The notes beneath the pieces were generated by a model. It worked only from the letters and a program-made list of their open reading frames with translations, was not told the origin of the DNA and did no database searches. From Paraniabella ginsengisoli (GTDB lineage Bacteria; Bacteroidota; Bacteroidia; Chitinophagales; Chitinophagaceae), in assembly GCF_022513635.1 (NCBI RefSeq), contig NZ_JAKWBL010000005.1, positions 1 to 64,000 of the forward strand: a stretch of DNA of 64,000 nt. Direction: 5' to 3'. Position numbers and translations under genes: made by a program. Shown here one piece after another: positions 30,555 through 39,753 of this stretch (position 1 is its first letter; each line of letters starts with the position of its first letter).

Positions 30555-31810
30555 TTAATGAGTAGTAACACTTAAACGCTCCGGCTGATGCTTATGCCTG
30601 AAAAATAATGCAAAGGCGATGGCTACCACCAATGCATAAATAGCAAAGCCCAGCCAGATGCCTTGCCAGTCTTTGTCACCATCGATAGTTGTGAAAAACT
30701 GATCAATCACTACTCCGCTTATCATACTTCCCATTACAGCTCCTATGCCATTGGTCATCATCATAAAAATTCCTTGTGCACTTGCCCTGATCGACTCGCT
30801 GCTTTCTGTTTCGACAAATAAAGAACCGGAAATATTAAAAAAATCGAAGGCCATTCCATAAATAATACATGACAAAATAATCATCCACAATCCTTCTGCA
30901 GGATTTCCATAAGCGAATAACCCAAATCTCAACACCCAGGCGATCATACTAAACAGCATCACTTTTTTAATGCCAAAGCGGCGAAGCATAAAAGGAATGG
31001 CCAATATAAAAAGTGTTTCCGAAATCTGCGATATCGACATAATGATCGCCGGATATTTTACAGCAATAGTATCTTTATACGCATCTACTTTTGCAAAGTC
31101 GTGCAAAAAAGTATCGCCGTAAGCATTGGTTAATTGCAAAGCTGCACCCAATAACATAGAAAATACAAAAAACAAAGCCATTTTCCTGTTTCTAAAAAGA
31201 GAAAAGGCATCGCGTCCCATACGAATGCCGGCCTCTTTATTACCGGCTCCTTTCAATGGTGGCGGGCATTTGGGCAAACTAAAAGCATAAAGCCCTAATA
31301 CTAAAGAAGCGGCGGCAGCTACATAAAATTGCCCTGCCGATTTTTCCAGGTGCGTTAAGCTCACCACCCACATAGCAGCAATAAAACCAATGGTTCCCCA
31401 AACTCTGATAGGTGGAAAGTCTTTGATTACATCTTTTCCTGAAGTTTTGAGCGCCGTGTAAGAAACAGCATTCGCAAGGGAAATGGTTGGCATATAAAAG
31501 ATCATATTAATGAACATGATGAAAAAAACGCACCCGGGCTATTCACCATTGGTATCAAAAACAATACGATCGCTCCCATTAAATGACAAAATCCTAAAAG
31601 ACGTTCTGCATTAATAAAACGATCTGCAATCAGTCCCATAACTGTAGGCATAAAAATCGCTGAAAAACCCATAGTCGAGAAGATAGCGCCAAACTCGGTG
31701 CCGCCCCATTGCTTGGTTTGAAACCAATAAGCACCAATCGTAATAAGCCATGAACCCCAAATAAAAAACTGTAAAAAGCTTAAAACAGTAAGTCTGAGTT
31801 TTATCGACAT
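30555..31810 (-). CDS. MFS transporter of the nucleoside:H+ symporter (NupG-like) family, frame broken once
   Basis: About 418 residues with around 12 hydrophobic segments. The start 'LRLTVLSFLQFFIWGSWLIT' and 'GLIADRFINAERLLGFCHL' are typical of the Nuc_H_symport family, which takes up nucleosides across the inner membrane. The break at A7 31522-31528 lies between helices; one more base reads 'PGAFFFIMFINMIFYMPT'. No nucleoside-metabolism neighbour is adjacent, so the substrate is inferred from family only. Confidence 0.85.
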
Positions 31811-31822
31811 ATATTTACCCCC

Positions 31823-31835
31823 ATCCCCTAAAGGG
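31823..31835. repeat. CCCCTAAAGGGG palindrome
   Basis: A short GC-rich palindrome just upstream of the MFS start, of the same general type as those at 13155-13195 and 21232-21261. Confidence 0.4.
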
Positions 31836-31900
31836 GAGATTTATGAGATTGAATAAAAATATAACCGCGAAACGAATCTAAATAAATTTCTAACATCAAA

Positions 31901-31949
31901 CCAAATACAATCAGAATCAATTCCTAAATTGTATAGCCAAATACAATCA
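31901..31949 (+). repeat. Direct repeat CCAAATACAATCA
   Basis: Two identical 13-base copies at 31901-31913 and 31937-31949, spaced 36 bases start to start, immediately upstream of the hypothetical gene at 31953. Such spacing (about 3.5 helical turns) could suit a dimeric regulator, but nothing more supports it. Confidence 0.4.
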
Positions 31950-31952
31950 TCA

Positions 31953-32663
31953 ATGAGCGAAAAATTAGATTTACTGATTGAATATTATGCTGAGGAAATG
32001 GCAACACTTCAGCAATTGATGGATAAAGAGATTGAAATTGAAAACAATTATTTAGCGGCAAGCTGGTATCAACAAGGGTTTTATAAGGCGAAACATCAGT
32101 ATGATTTGCTCAATAGTTTTAAAGATTCACCCTTCTCAGAAAAAGAGCGGGCATTAAAGCGGATAGATGAAATTAAGATCAAACTTGAAAATTGCGAAGA
32201 AGGAGATCCTGAACATTTCAAGTTTTCTACACTACTCAGTTTTGCAGAGGAACAATATCAGACACAAATTCTTCCTGCCTCAATAGAAATGGAAAACACG
32301 CAACCCGATGGACTGGATCAGGCACTAAAAAAATTATTCAACAAAGAAATTAAAGGCTTTGACCTGGTTATCAACAAAAGGACCAACTTTCGGTTTAAAA
32401 TAACACGTAGCGTAAATAAGGTCTTTGTGACCCTGCCTGACATTAACTCGCTTAAAAAAAGTGGCAGGCTTGATGATTTTGATATCCGAAGTTTGCAACA
32501 AATAGGCTTTGTATTAAAATCAAAACCTTTGCGGCTTCTTAACAAATTCTCATTAAAAAATAAAGAAGAGATCAATAATATAAAAACCTTCTTATCGCGT
32601 TGGTATTTCAGTAGGTTCGGCTTTGGTATTGGTCAAACATTGGGCTATATTGAAATGTATTGA
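31953..32663 (+). CDS. Hypothetical protein, alpha-helical
   Basis: I do not recognise this family. The ATG at 31953 ('MSEKLDLLIEYYAEEM') is preferred over a TTG at 31929. The 236 residues are mostly charged and helical in the first half and turn basic and beta-like later ('GFDLVINKRTNFRFKITRSV'). There is no signal peptide or membrane segment, so a cytosolic protein is likely. Two copies of CCAAATACAATCA (31901-31913 and 31937-31949) precede the start and may be regulatory. Confidence 0.65.
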   Translation: MSEKLDLLIEYYAEEMATLQQLMDKEIEIENNYLAASWYQQGFYKAKHQYDLLNSFKDSPFSEKERALKRIDEIKIKLENCEEGDPEHFKFSTLLSFAEEQYQTQILPASIEMENTQPDGLDQALKKLFNKEIKGFDLVINKRTNFRFKITRSVNKVFVTLPDINSLKKSGRLDDFDIRSLQQIGFVLKSKPLRLLNKFSLKNKEEINNIKTFLSRWYFSRFGFGIGQTLGYIEMY

Positions 32664-32691
32664 ATTCATTAATGGTTTTAAATTTTCATAA

Positions 32692-33036
32692 ATGGGCTCG
32701 TTCAATTACAATAATAAAATATTTAAACCAATGAGTAACACCGAAAACGGTGAAACTTCAAGCAATACTATTTTCAAATACTCACAAAACGGCAATATCT
32801 TAACTGCAATTTACAGCGGCGGTAAAATAAAATCCGGGCACCTTATCGGGCTGGTAAATGAAAAGGGCGAAATTGATATGCGGTATCACCAAGTTAACGA
32901 AGAAGGAATTTTGATGACGGGTATATGCCATTCCATTCCTGAAATATTACCTAACGGAAAAATAAGATTAAACGAAACCTGGCAATGGACTTCGGGCGAT
33001 TTATCAAAAGGTGAGTCTGTAATAGAAGAAGTCTAA
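32692..33036 (+). CDS. Short conserved protein, often labelled N-acetylglutamate synthase-like
   Basis: 114 residues. The pattern 'NTENGETSSNTIFKYSQNGN', 'YSGGKIKSGHLIGLV', 'DMRYHQVNEEG' and 'NETWQWTSGD' matches a small soluble beta-rich family frequent in Bacteroidota. Databases often label that family an N-acetylglutamate synthase; no acetyltransferase motif is visible, so that name should not be trusted. It follows the upstream hypothetical gene by 28 bases and converges with the toxin gene. Confidence 0.75.
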   Translation: MGSFNYNNKIFKPMSNTENGETSSNTIFKYSQNGNILTAIYSGGKIKSGHLIGLVNEKGEIDMRYHQVNEEGILMTGICHSIPEILPNGKIRLNETWQWTSGDLSKGESVIEEV

Positions 33037-33051
33037 ACGCTTAGGCTAGCA

Positions 33052-33330
33052 TTAATGGTAGTCCATATAGTCAACAAGGTAAACATCTCCATCCAAAAAC
33101 TCAAAAACAATACGCCAGTTAGCTTTTACGGCAACGGCCCATTTCCCCCTTAAATCGCCTTTCAAAGCATGAAGATTGGCGCCGGGAAAATTAATATCAT
33201 TGATCAATACCGAGGCATCTAAAATGTCTAATATCAATCCAATTCTCCTGATCTGGTCAGCCGGTAATTTAGAACTGTCGCCTTTTACCCAATAAAGCTT
33301 TAAGCCTTTATGCTGAATGCTCTTTATCAT
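33052..33330 (-). CDS. higB: HigB/RelE-type toxin
   Basis: 92 residues beginning 'MIKSIQHKGLKLYWVKGDSS', with 'NLHALKGDLRGKWAVAVKANWRIVFEF' region and the end 'VYLVDYMDYH'. This is the HigB branch of the RelE/ParE superfamily, ribosome-dependent mRNA endonucleases. It lies four bases after the HigA gene. Here the antitoxin comes first, unlike classical higBA, where the toxin leads; both orders exist. Confidence 0.88.
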   Translation of the reverse strand: MIKSIQHKGLKLYWVKGDSSKLPADQIRRIGLILDILDASVLINDINFPGANLHALKGDLRGKWAVAVKANWRIVFEFLDGDVYLVDYMDYH

Positions 33331-33334
33331 TCGA

Positions 33335-33628
33335 TCAGGCTATTGCTTTTATATCCTCTTTGAAATTTTTCTCAGCCAGCCACAGGTCATAATTTCTTTG
33401 CAGATTAAGCCAAAAAAGAGGACTGGTTTTAAATGCTTTACTTAATCGCAAAGCCATTTCAGCAGTAATTCCCTGTCTTCCATTCAATAGTTTATTTACG
33501 GTTATCCGAGTAACACCGATATTTTCTGCCAGGTATGAATTAGTAATACCTAGTGGTTCTGCATACATTTCTCTCAAAATAATCCCTGGATGTTCGGGAG
33601 CAATACCTCTTTTTAATTCAGCATTCAT
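33335..33628 (-). CDS. higA: HigA-type antitoxin, XRE helix-turn-helix
   Basis: 97 residues: 'IAPEHPGIILREMYAEPLGI' is the typical HigA start. 'SYLAENIGVTRITVNKLLNGRQGI' is the helix-turn-helix, and 'ALRLSKAFKTSPLFWLNLQ' follows. It should neutralise the HigB product and repress the operon. An inverted repeat TGTAAA-N7-TTTACA lies 20-38 bases upstream of its start. Confidence 0.9.
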   Translation of the reverse strand: MNAELKRGIAPEHPGIILREMYAEPLGITNSYLAENIGVTRITVNKLLNGRQGITAEMALRLSKAFKTSPLFWLNLQRNYDLWLAEKNFKEDIKAIA

Positions 33629-33647
33629 AAAACATTTTTATATATAG

Positions 33648-33666
33648 TGTAAAGATACAGTTTACA
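33648..33666. promoter_or_regulatory. Putative HigA operator
   Basis: TGTAAA (33648-33653), seven bases, TTTACA (33661-33666): a perfect 6-base inverted repeat in the 112-base divergent region between higA and mqnE. On the minus strand it overlaps TATCTTTA, a near -7 element, so occupancy would repress the toxin-antitoxin operon. Confidence 0.5.
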
Positions 33667-33712
33667 AGTAAAAGATGAAAAATTTTAAACCTTCCCCCTA
33701 AAAAATCCGTTT

Positions 33713-33720
33713 TATCTTTG
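33713..33720 (+). promoter_or_regulatory. -7 element of the mqnE promoter
   Basis: TATCTTTG followed by CA, an exact TAnnTTTG match, 20 bases before the mqnE ATG. No clear TTG is seen at the -33 spacing. Confidence 0.5.
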
Positions 33721-33740
33721 CACCTAATTTAATTGAGCAG

Positions 33741-34889
33741 ATGACTGTAAATACTTTACCCAACGTTAATAACGATCTTAAAAAAATAGCAGACAAAATT
33801 TATAACGGACAAAGAATTAGTGATACCGATGGTTTATATCTTTTTGAGCACGGCAGCCTTGCCTTTGTTGGAGCCTTAGCCAATCATGTGCGCGAGCAAA
33901 AACATGGCGATACCACTTATTTTAACAGGAACTTCCATATAGAGCCAACAAATGCCTGCATTTACTCCTGTCACTTTTGTAGTTATAGTAAATTGTATGC
34001 ACATCGTGATGAAGCCTGGGAACTTTCTCTGGAACAGATGATGGACATCGTAAAAAAATATGATAATGAACCTGTAACAGAAGTTCATATTGTAGGTGGT
34101 GTGCACCCAAAAATGAACCTGGAATTTTTTGCAGAATTATTGCGCAACATTAAAGCCCATCGTCCAGAATTACATATTAAAGGTTTTACGGCTGTTGAGC
34201 TTGATTATATGTTTCGCAAGGCGAAAAAAACAGTGTTGGAAGGCATGCAATATTTAAAAGATGCCGGGCTTGAAAGTTTACCAGGCGGCGGTGCAGAGAT
34301 TTTTGCGCCTGAAGTAAGGGAACAGATTTGTGCTGATAAAATTGACGGCGCTGGCTGGCTAAAAATTCATCAAACAGCACATGAATTAGGAATGCAATCA
34401 AACGCAACCATGCTTTTTGGCCATGTAGAAAATTACGAACACCGAATAGATCACATGCGCCAACTGCGCGATTTGCAGGATCAAACAAATGGCTTCAATA
34501 CATTTATTCCTTTAAAATTTAGAAATGGCGATAATGACATGAGCCATGTGTCAGAATCATCTTTGATAGAAGACATGAAGATGTATGCCATGGCGCGTAT
34601 TTATTTAGACAATTTTCCGCATATTAAAGCCTATTGGCCAATGCTTGGCCGACAAAATGCACAACTGTCACTGTCATTTGGAGTGAATGATATTGACGGA
34701 ACTATAGATGATACCACAAAGATCTATTCGATGGCCGGTTCTGAAGAGCAAACGCCATCTATGAGTACTGAAGAATTGGTGGTGCTTATTAAGCAGGCTA
34801 AAAGAAGGCCTGTTGAAAGAGGAACGCTGTATAATGTAATTAAAGATTACAGCGAGATAGTACATACCGATTTACCTTCATTGAACTAA
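33741..34889 (+). CDS. mqnE: Aminofutalosine synthase MqnE (radical SAM)
   Basis: 382 residues. The radical SAM cluster motif is 'CIYSCHFCSY' (CxxxCxxC), followed by 'HIVGGVHPKMNLEFF' and 'AGLESLPGGGAEIF'. The enzyme joins SAM-derived adenosyl radical with 3-enolpyruvoyl-benzoate to give aminofutalosine, so the organism probably makes menaquinone by the futalosine route. Other mqn genes are not in the window. MqnC and CofH are relatives; the overall match is better to MqnE. Confidence 0.92.
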   Translation: MTVNTLPNVNNDLKKIADKIYNGQRISDTDGLYLFEHGSLAFVGALANHVREQKHGDTTYFNRNFHIEPTNACIYSCHFCSYSKLYAHRDEAWELSLEQMMDIVKKYDNEPVTEVHIVGGVHPKMNLEFFAELLRNIKAHRPELHIKGFTAVELDYMFRKAKKTVLEGMQYLKDAGLESLPGGGAEIFAPEVREQICADKIDGAGWLKIHQTAHELGMQSNATMLFGHVENYEHRIDHMRQLRDLQDQTNGFNTFIPLKFRNGDNDMSHVSESSLIEDMKMYAMARIYLDNFPHIKAYWPMLGRQNAQLSLSFGVNDIDGTIDDTTKIYSMAGSEEQTPSMSTEELVVLIKQAKRRPVERGTLYNVIKDYSEIVHTDLPSLN

Positions 34890-34920
34890 AGGTTATCGAC
34901 GTTAATGTGGGCTGATATAT

Positions 34921-34984
34921 GCACCACAAATAAATGGTGCGACGCATGATCGATGCCATGTATTTACTGCTGGCTACATAAAAT
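34921..34984 (+). repeat. Dispersed intergenic repeat, copy after mqnE
   Basis: A small hairpin GCACCA...TGGTGC (34921-34940) runs into GCGACGCA, then GATGCCATGTATTTACTGCTGGCTAC in pieces shared with the copies at 2768-2807 and 37721-37776. Confidence 0.5.
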
Positions 34985-35051
34985 GCCGTCATCACAGATT
35001 TGCTCTTTATCCATTTATTGATTATATTAGCTTATATAAATCAAACCTAGT

Positions 35052-35480
35052 ATGAGCAAAGTAGCCACCATTCTTGCCAGGAAGGGAAGCAATGCAGTTT
35101 CTATTCAAACAAACACCACAGTTTATGACGCACTTAAAATTATGTCCGATAAAAATATTGGATCGTTGATAGTGCTTGAAGACGGAAAATATGCAGGTAT
35201 TTTGACAGAAAGAGACTATTCCCGAAAGGTAATTCTTCAGGGAAAACATTCTTCCGAAATAACTGTAGGAGAAATTATGTCAACCGATTTGCCAGACGTT
35301 AATCCGAGTGACACGGTTGAGCGTTGTATGCAGCTTATGTCTGATAAAAACATTCGCTATTTACCAGTATTTGATGGCGGAAACCTGGCTGGTATTATAT
35401 CCATCAGCGATGTAGTTACAGAGACCATTATTCAACAAAAAGAAACAATCAGCCAGCTTAAAAATTATATCCAGGGATAA
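35052..35480 (+). CDS. CBS-domain protein
   Basis: 142 residues made of two CBS motifs: 'TVYDALKIMSDKNIGSLIVL' and 'TVERCMQLMSDKNIRYLPVF', each followed by the typical 'GILTERDYSRK' or 'GIISISDVV'. Such stand-alone pairs bind adenine nucleotides and act as energy sensors on partner proteins that cannot be named here. A single soluble cytosolic protein, convergent with the hydrolase gene. Confidence 0.9.
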   Translation: MSKVATILARKGSNAVSIQTNTTVYDALKIMSDKNIGSLIVLEDGKYAGILTERDYSRKVILQGKHSSEITVGEIMSTDLPDVNPSDTVERCMQLMSDKNIRYLPVFDGGNLAGIISISDVVTETIIQQKETISQLKNYIQG

Positions 35481-35492
35481 GGTGAAATGGCT

Positions 35493-36204
35493 TTATGATT
35501 CTAAATCATGAAGCACCTTATTGATTATTTCACTTATCTCATCTGCCTTTTTCATAATCATCATGTGAGTACCGCTTTTTATAATATGCGTGGGCTTAAT
35601 GGCTTTTATCGGGAAAATCAGGTCAGCGTCGCCATGTATATGAATTATATTGTCCGGGCAGTTGGTGTTGCTCCAATTTAATATTTGGTTCAGCGCCCAA
35701 ATCATATAATCCTTGTCTATAATGCGGCGGTAGTGATTGGCAAACTCCTGTTCCTCTTGTGTAAATGCCTAAGCGCTTGTTAGCAAGGGCGAAAAACCTT
35801 TCGTTTGCCTGAATACGCCTGATAGGAAAAATATGGTTTAGCTTCAACTTGCCAATCAACCTCCATTTTAGTGGCAGCTCGTTTGTATTCTTAACACTCG
35901 ATATCAATATGATTTGCTTAACCGGCCTGTTTTTATCAATTTCCAATGCTACCATTCCTCCAAATGAAACACCAATTATAATAGGATTTTCATCCGTAAT
36001 CTTTTCCGCCATTCGGGCAACGTATGCCTGATAAGTCTCTCTGGGCAAAGGTTTCAACCAATTTATAAAAACAAGTTCCGAATTTTCGATCTTTAAATTA
36101 TCGAATATTTTTTCATCTGCCCCAAAACCTGGTATACAGTAAATCCTTCTTGGGGATGAAAGTTTTTTCTTTGCTTTTTTGAAAATTTTCTGCAGCCAGT
36201 TCAC
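35493..36204 (-). CDS. Alpha/beta hydrolase, frame broken once
   Basis: About 236 residues. 'IYCIPGFGADEKIFDNL' and the nucleophile elbow 'IGVSFGGMVALEI' (Ser in GxSxGG) lie in the first part. The end has the late Asp and His in 'IHGDADLIFPIK' and 'IKSGTHMMIMKKADEI'. The frame changes near 35766-35770; unlike the other breaks, this one needs one base fewer or two more (the two-base version reads 'LGAFTQEEQEFANHY'). The substrate is unknown. No signal peptide, so cytosolic. Confidence 0.8.
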
Positions 36205-36255
36205 GTATTATTATTTTTATTTTCTTAATTAAATTTATAAAAACAAACTATACCA

Positions 36256-36284
36256 ACAAAAATGCGAAGGAAAATTCCTTCGCA
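36256..36284 (-). terminator. Terminator of lysC
   Basis: Perfect 10-base stem TGCGAAGGAA/TTCCTTCGCA (36263-36272 and 36275-36284) with a two-base loop. On the minus strand it is followed by TTTTTGTT, 30 bases after the lysC stop. Confidence 0.8.
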
Positions 36285-36313
36285 CTATATTATATGTGTT
36301 AATTTTTCTGCTA

Positions 36314-37635
36314 TTAACTTAGTCCAAACATTCCTTTATTTAATTGTTGCAGTAACTGAGTTTTATGTTCTGCCGCAACAAGTAAAGATATGTTATGCCT
36401 GCTTCCACCATACGAAACCATACGAATTGGTATGTTTCTTATCGAACCAAATAACTTCTTAATAATCTCTTCTGTTTCGTTGATATTGTGACCTACTACT
36501 GAAATAATGGTTTGCTCTTCATCTACTTCTACAGTTCCTAAAACTTCCAGTTCCTGAAGAATTAATTTTAAAAATTCCGGGTTGTCAATAGTAATAGACA
36601 CGGCCACTTCAGAAGTAGTGATCATATCTATAGGCGTTTTGTATTTTTCAAACACCTCAAATACTTTTCTTAAAAAGCCGTACGCAAGCAACATACGACC
36701 GCTCTTAATTTTTATAGCAATGATATTATCTTTTGCAGCAACCGCTTTAACACCCGCCGATGCTGCTTCCTGGGTAATCAGAGTGCCTTTTGCTTCAGGC
36801 TCCATCGTGTTTAACAGGCGAACCGGAATTTTGTATTGCTGTGCCGGCCATATTGACGCAGGATGCAAGATCTTAGCACCGAAATAAGCCAGTTCGGCTG
36901 CTTCATCAAAACTAAGCTGCTCAACAGGCATTGTTTTATTTACAACACGCGGGTCGTTATTGTGCATACCATCTATATCGGTCCAAATCTCACAAACAGA
37001 TGCATTGATTGCCGCCGCTACCAAAGATGCGGTGTAATCACTTCCTCCACGTTTTAAATTATCTACTTCTCCTCTCGCATTTCTACAGATATAACCTTGT
37101 GTTACGAGAATTTTTTTGTCTTTATGCTGATTAGTGATTTGGGCGAGGCGGGTTCTTATGCTACCGATCTGTGGTTCTTCATTTTCGTCGATACTCATAA
37201 ACTCCAATGCAGGAAGCAAGGCATAAGATTCTCCAATCTCATCCAGGTAACAGCAAAATATTTTAGTAGAAAGTAACTCTCCTGCGCAAGCACATCCTTG
37301 CTCAATGCCTCGCTAAATGATATTTTCAGGATAATATTTAGAAAGTCAAAGTGTTCTTCAACAATTGCTTTTGCCTTATTATAAGCAGCTTCGTTTTTTA
37401 GCAGCTCCTTTATAAAATTGTTATAATGCTCTTGCAAAGCATTTATATTCTGCAAAGCAGTATGCCTGTCGTTAGCCGCAATATGATTACCAATAGTCAC
37501 CAATGCATTAGTCGTTCCCGACAATGCAGAAAGCACTACCAGCGCAGGTTCTGTTTGGTTTTGTAGTAGCGATGCAATATGTTTCATGCGTTCTGGTTTA
37601 CCAACGCTTGTACCGCCAAATTTCATTACTTTCAT
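36314..37635 (-). CDS. lysC: Aspartate kinase, frame broken once
   Basis: Phosphorylates aspartate, the first step to lysine (and diaminopimelate), threonine and methionine. It starts 'MKVMKFGGTSVGKPERM' (kinase signature), has 'LKRGGSDYTASLVAAAINA' and 'WTDIDGMHNNDPRVV', and ends with tandem ACT domains ('SVVGHNINETEEI'). The break near 37278-37285 needs one base and then reads 'AQGELLSTKIFCCYLDEIGE'. About 440 residues, a monofunctional enzyme. The ACT domains suggest feedback control by an end product. Confidence 0.93.
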
Positions 37636-37677
37636 TCGTAAATATCTTTATTTAAAATCTGTAAAATAATTGGGTTG

Positions 37678-37685
37678 CAAATATA
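37678..37685 (-). promoter_or_regulatory. -7 element of the lysC promoter
   Basis: Minus-strand TATATTTG, an exact TAnnTTTG match, about 43 bases upstream of the lysC ATG. The -33 region is only TTTTC-like, so the call is moderate. Confidence 0.45.
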
Positions 37686-37720
37686 CGGCAGCCATTTGTA
37701 TCAGGTGAAAATTGATTGTT

Positions 37721-37776
37721 ATACCAGCAATTGAATATGTGGCATCTTCGTTGCGTCGCAATCACTTTAACTTTAG
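37721..37776 (-). repeat. Dispersed intergenic repeat, minus-strand copy
   Basis: Read on the minus strand: AAAGTTAAAGTG, then TTGCGACGCAA, then GATGCCACATATTCAATTGCTGG. The first two parts match the copy at 28464-28535 and the last part matches those at 2768-2807 and 34921-34984. It lies between lysC and the dehydrogenase gene. Confidence 0.5.
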
Positions 37777-37811
37777 AATATATGGCATCCAATATATACG
37801 ACGATTATCCA

Positions 37812-38900
37812 TCAATCCAAAAACCAGCCTATACCTAATTTTCCTGCCACCTGCTTCAGATCCGCAACAACAGTAGCCAACAATGGAATACCATTTTTAC
37901 TTCTTTCTGTTTCCATTTCTCTTTCCGGATCGCCAGGCACTAATACCTTGTCATGGCCAGGTAAAGTTTTGGCTGTTCTAAAACCGTTGATCCAGTCATC
38001 CATATCTCTTTTAAATTCGGTAGCAGGCCTAAACGCATCTATGCGCATGGCACCGAAAAAATGGCCAATTCCCTTTCCCGGCTGCTTTTGGGGCATAGGT
38101 ACGTAAGCAGGAAATGGGGGTACCCAGGGTGCGTAATTGGCTCCGCTTAATAATGCGGAAAAAATATCAACCATCGCCCCCAATGCATATCCTTTGTGGC
38201 TACCATGGTCACGGTCGCCGCCAAGCGGCAACAAGGCACCTCCTTTCTTTAAGATATTAGCATCATTACTTGGATTGCCATTAACATCCTGAACCCATCC
38301 ATCGGGAGCTTGCTCATTTTTTCTCTGCAAAATTTCCAGCTTTCCATTGGCAGCAGTTGTTGTAGCAAGGTCCATCACAAAAGGCGGTTGATTTCCTGCT
38401 GGTGCTGCCATACAAATAGGATTGGTTCCTAACATTTTTGAGATTGAAAATGTGGGCGCCACCAATGGACTGGCGTTAGTCATTGACAAGCCAATCATAT
38501 CGTGTTCTAACGCCATCATAGCATGTACCGCGGCTATTCCATAATGATTACTGTTTTGTACGCTTACCCAGCCCGTACCCACATTTTTCGCTTTTTCTAT
38601 GGCAATCTTCATAGCCACAGGCGCAACTACCAAACCTAAACCCCGGTCTCCGTCAACAACAGCTGTGGAGGGCGTTTCATGAATAATCTTGATATTAGGT
38701 TTTGCATTAACTCTTTCTGCTTCCCACAACCTTACATAGCCGCTCAATCTTGCCACACCATGAGAATCTACTCCCCGCAAATCAGCTGACAATAACACTT
38801 TAGCAGCAGATGCTGCTTCCTCAGCCGGGCAACCCATTTTTGTAAATACTGCTATGGTAAATTCATATAATTTGTCGTAATAAAATGTTTGAGTCTCCAT
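37812..38900 (-). CDS. Ldh family (malate/L-lactate/ureidoglycolate-type) NAD(P) dehydrogenase
   Basis: 362 residues. 'DLRGVDSHGVARLSGYV' carries the conserved His and Arg, and 'SNHYGIAAVHAMMAL', 'GTNPICMAAPA' and 'HKGYALGAMVDIFSALLSG' are further family blocks. The family reduces 2-oxoacids with NAD(P)H; substrate cannot be told from sequence (malate, L-lactate, sulfolactate, ureidoglycolate and others are known). Cytosolic. No linked pathway gene is present. Confidence 0.88.
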   Translation of the reverse strand: METQTFYYDKLYEFTIAVFTKMGCPAEEAASAAKVLLSADLRGVDSHGVARLSGYVRLWEAERVNAKPNIKIIHETPSTAVVDGDRGLGLVVAPVAMKIAIEKAKNVGTGWVSVQNSNHYGIAAVHAMMALEHDMIGLSMTNASPLVAPTFSISKMLGTNPICMAAPAGNQPPFVMDLATTTAANGKLEILQRKNEQAPDGWVQDVNGNPSNDANILKKGGALLPLGGDRDHGSHKGYALGAMVDIFSALLSGANYAPWVPPFPAYVPMPQKQPGKGIGHFFGAMRIDAFRPATEFKRDMDDWINGFRTAKTLPGHDKVLVPGDPEREMETERSKNGIPLLATVVADLKQVAGKLGIGWFLD

Positions 38901-39020
38901 GGAAACAAAGAAACATGATTTTCTGAGAATTGACTATAAATCCTTTTTAACCGAGATTACGTTTTTTGGCACCAAAATGGTTTATATGTTCATATTAATC
39001 AATTATTAAAAACTTACTAT

Positions 39021-39272
39021 ATGGAAATTTTATGGACAATAATTATTGGTGCAATTGCCGGATGGCTAGGCTCCATTATATTTCAGGGAAGCGGCCTCGG
39101 CCTGATTGGTAACATCGTAGTTGGTATACTAGGCTTTTTTGTAGGCGGCTGGTTACTTGGTAAACTTGGCGTAAGCCTTGGCAGCGGTACACTTGGTACT
39201 ATTCTAAGCGGCGCCTTGGGAGCCATTGTAATACTGGTAATACTTAACCTTATTTTTCGGCGAAGGGTGTAA
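39021..39272 (+). CDS. GlsB/YeaQ/YmgE family stress-response membrane protein
   Basis: 83 residues, almost entirely three glycine-rich membrane helices: '[20 protein letters not shown]', '[18 protein letters not shown]' and a last helix ending in 'FRRRV'. This is the transglycosylase-associated protein family, induced by general stress in several bacteria; the molecular role is not known. A strong terminator follows. Confidence 0.9.
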   Translation: MEILWTIIIGAIAGWLGSIIFQGSGLGLIGNIVVGILGFFVGGWLLGKLGVSLGSGTLGTILSGALGAIVILVILNLIFRRRV

Positions 39273-39293
39273 AAAACTCACCAGTTAATAATT

Positions 39294-39313
39294 AAGCCCA
39301 AAAGGGCTTTTTT
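39294..39313 (+). terminator. Terminator after the GlsB-like gene
   Basis: AAGCCC, loop AAAA, GGGCTT, then TTTT: a perfect short stem with a T-tract, 22 bases after the stop codon. Confidence 0.85.
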
Positions 39314-39328
39314 ATGAACATAACTTTA

Positions 39329-39739
39329 CTACAAATTTTCTGATAAACCTTTCATAAAAGCCGCATACTCCAACACGTAATTGGTCTTTCTCTCATATTC
39401 GGTTTTGGGAAAAGCCTTGCGCAACATTTGCAGTGCAGTATAAGCATCGTCTTTTGTGTGAAACAATCGTACAAAAGGATCTTCATCTGTTAACTTGTCC
39501 GCTAAACCAATACCTCCATTGTAATATCTAAATGGCAGATTAAAAAGTTTTGTATTCACATAAGTGGCTGAAGAATAATATAACGATCGTATGTAAAGGT
39601 TGTTATAGTTAAGCAACCCTCGCAAAGTTTCTTTAATCTGCTCGCTTGTTTGCGGTGCTTTAGGCATATTACGCCAGCTATTAATTGAAGGGTCAAATAT
39701 GTCAATATCACTTAACTCTTTCATATCTAGTTTTACCAT
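39329..39739 (-). CDS. Hypothetical protein, cytosolic
   Basis: Not recognised. 136 residues, no signal or membrane segment, ending 'YVLEYAAFMKGLSENL'. A second possible start is the Met at residue 6. It begins 14 bases after the stop of the lipoprotein gene on the same strand, so the two probably form one unit. Composition (rich in Tyr, Leu, Lys) is ordinary for the genome. Confidence 0.6.
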   Translation of the reverse strand: MVKLDMKELSDIDIFDPSINSWRNMPKAPQTSEQIKETLRGLLNYNNLYIRSLYYSSATYVNTKLFNLPFRYYNGGIGLADKLTDEDPFVRLFHTKDDAYTALQMLRKAFPKTEYERKTNYVLEYAAFMKGLSENL

Positions 39740-39753
39740 TTTGCAGTTAATTC

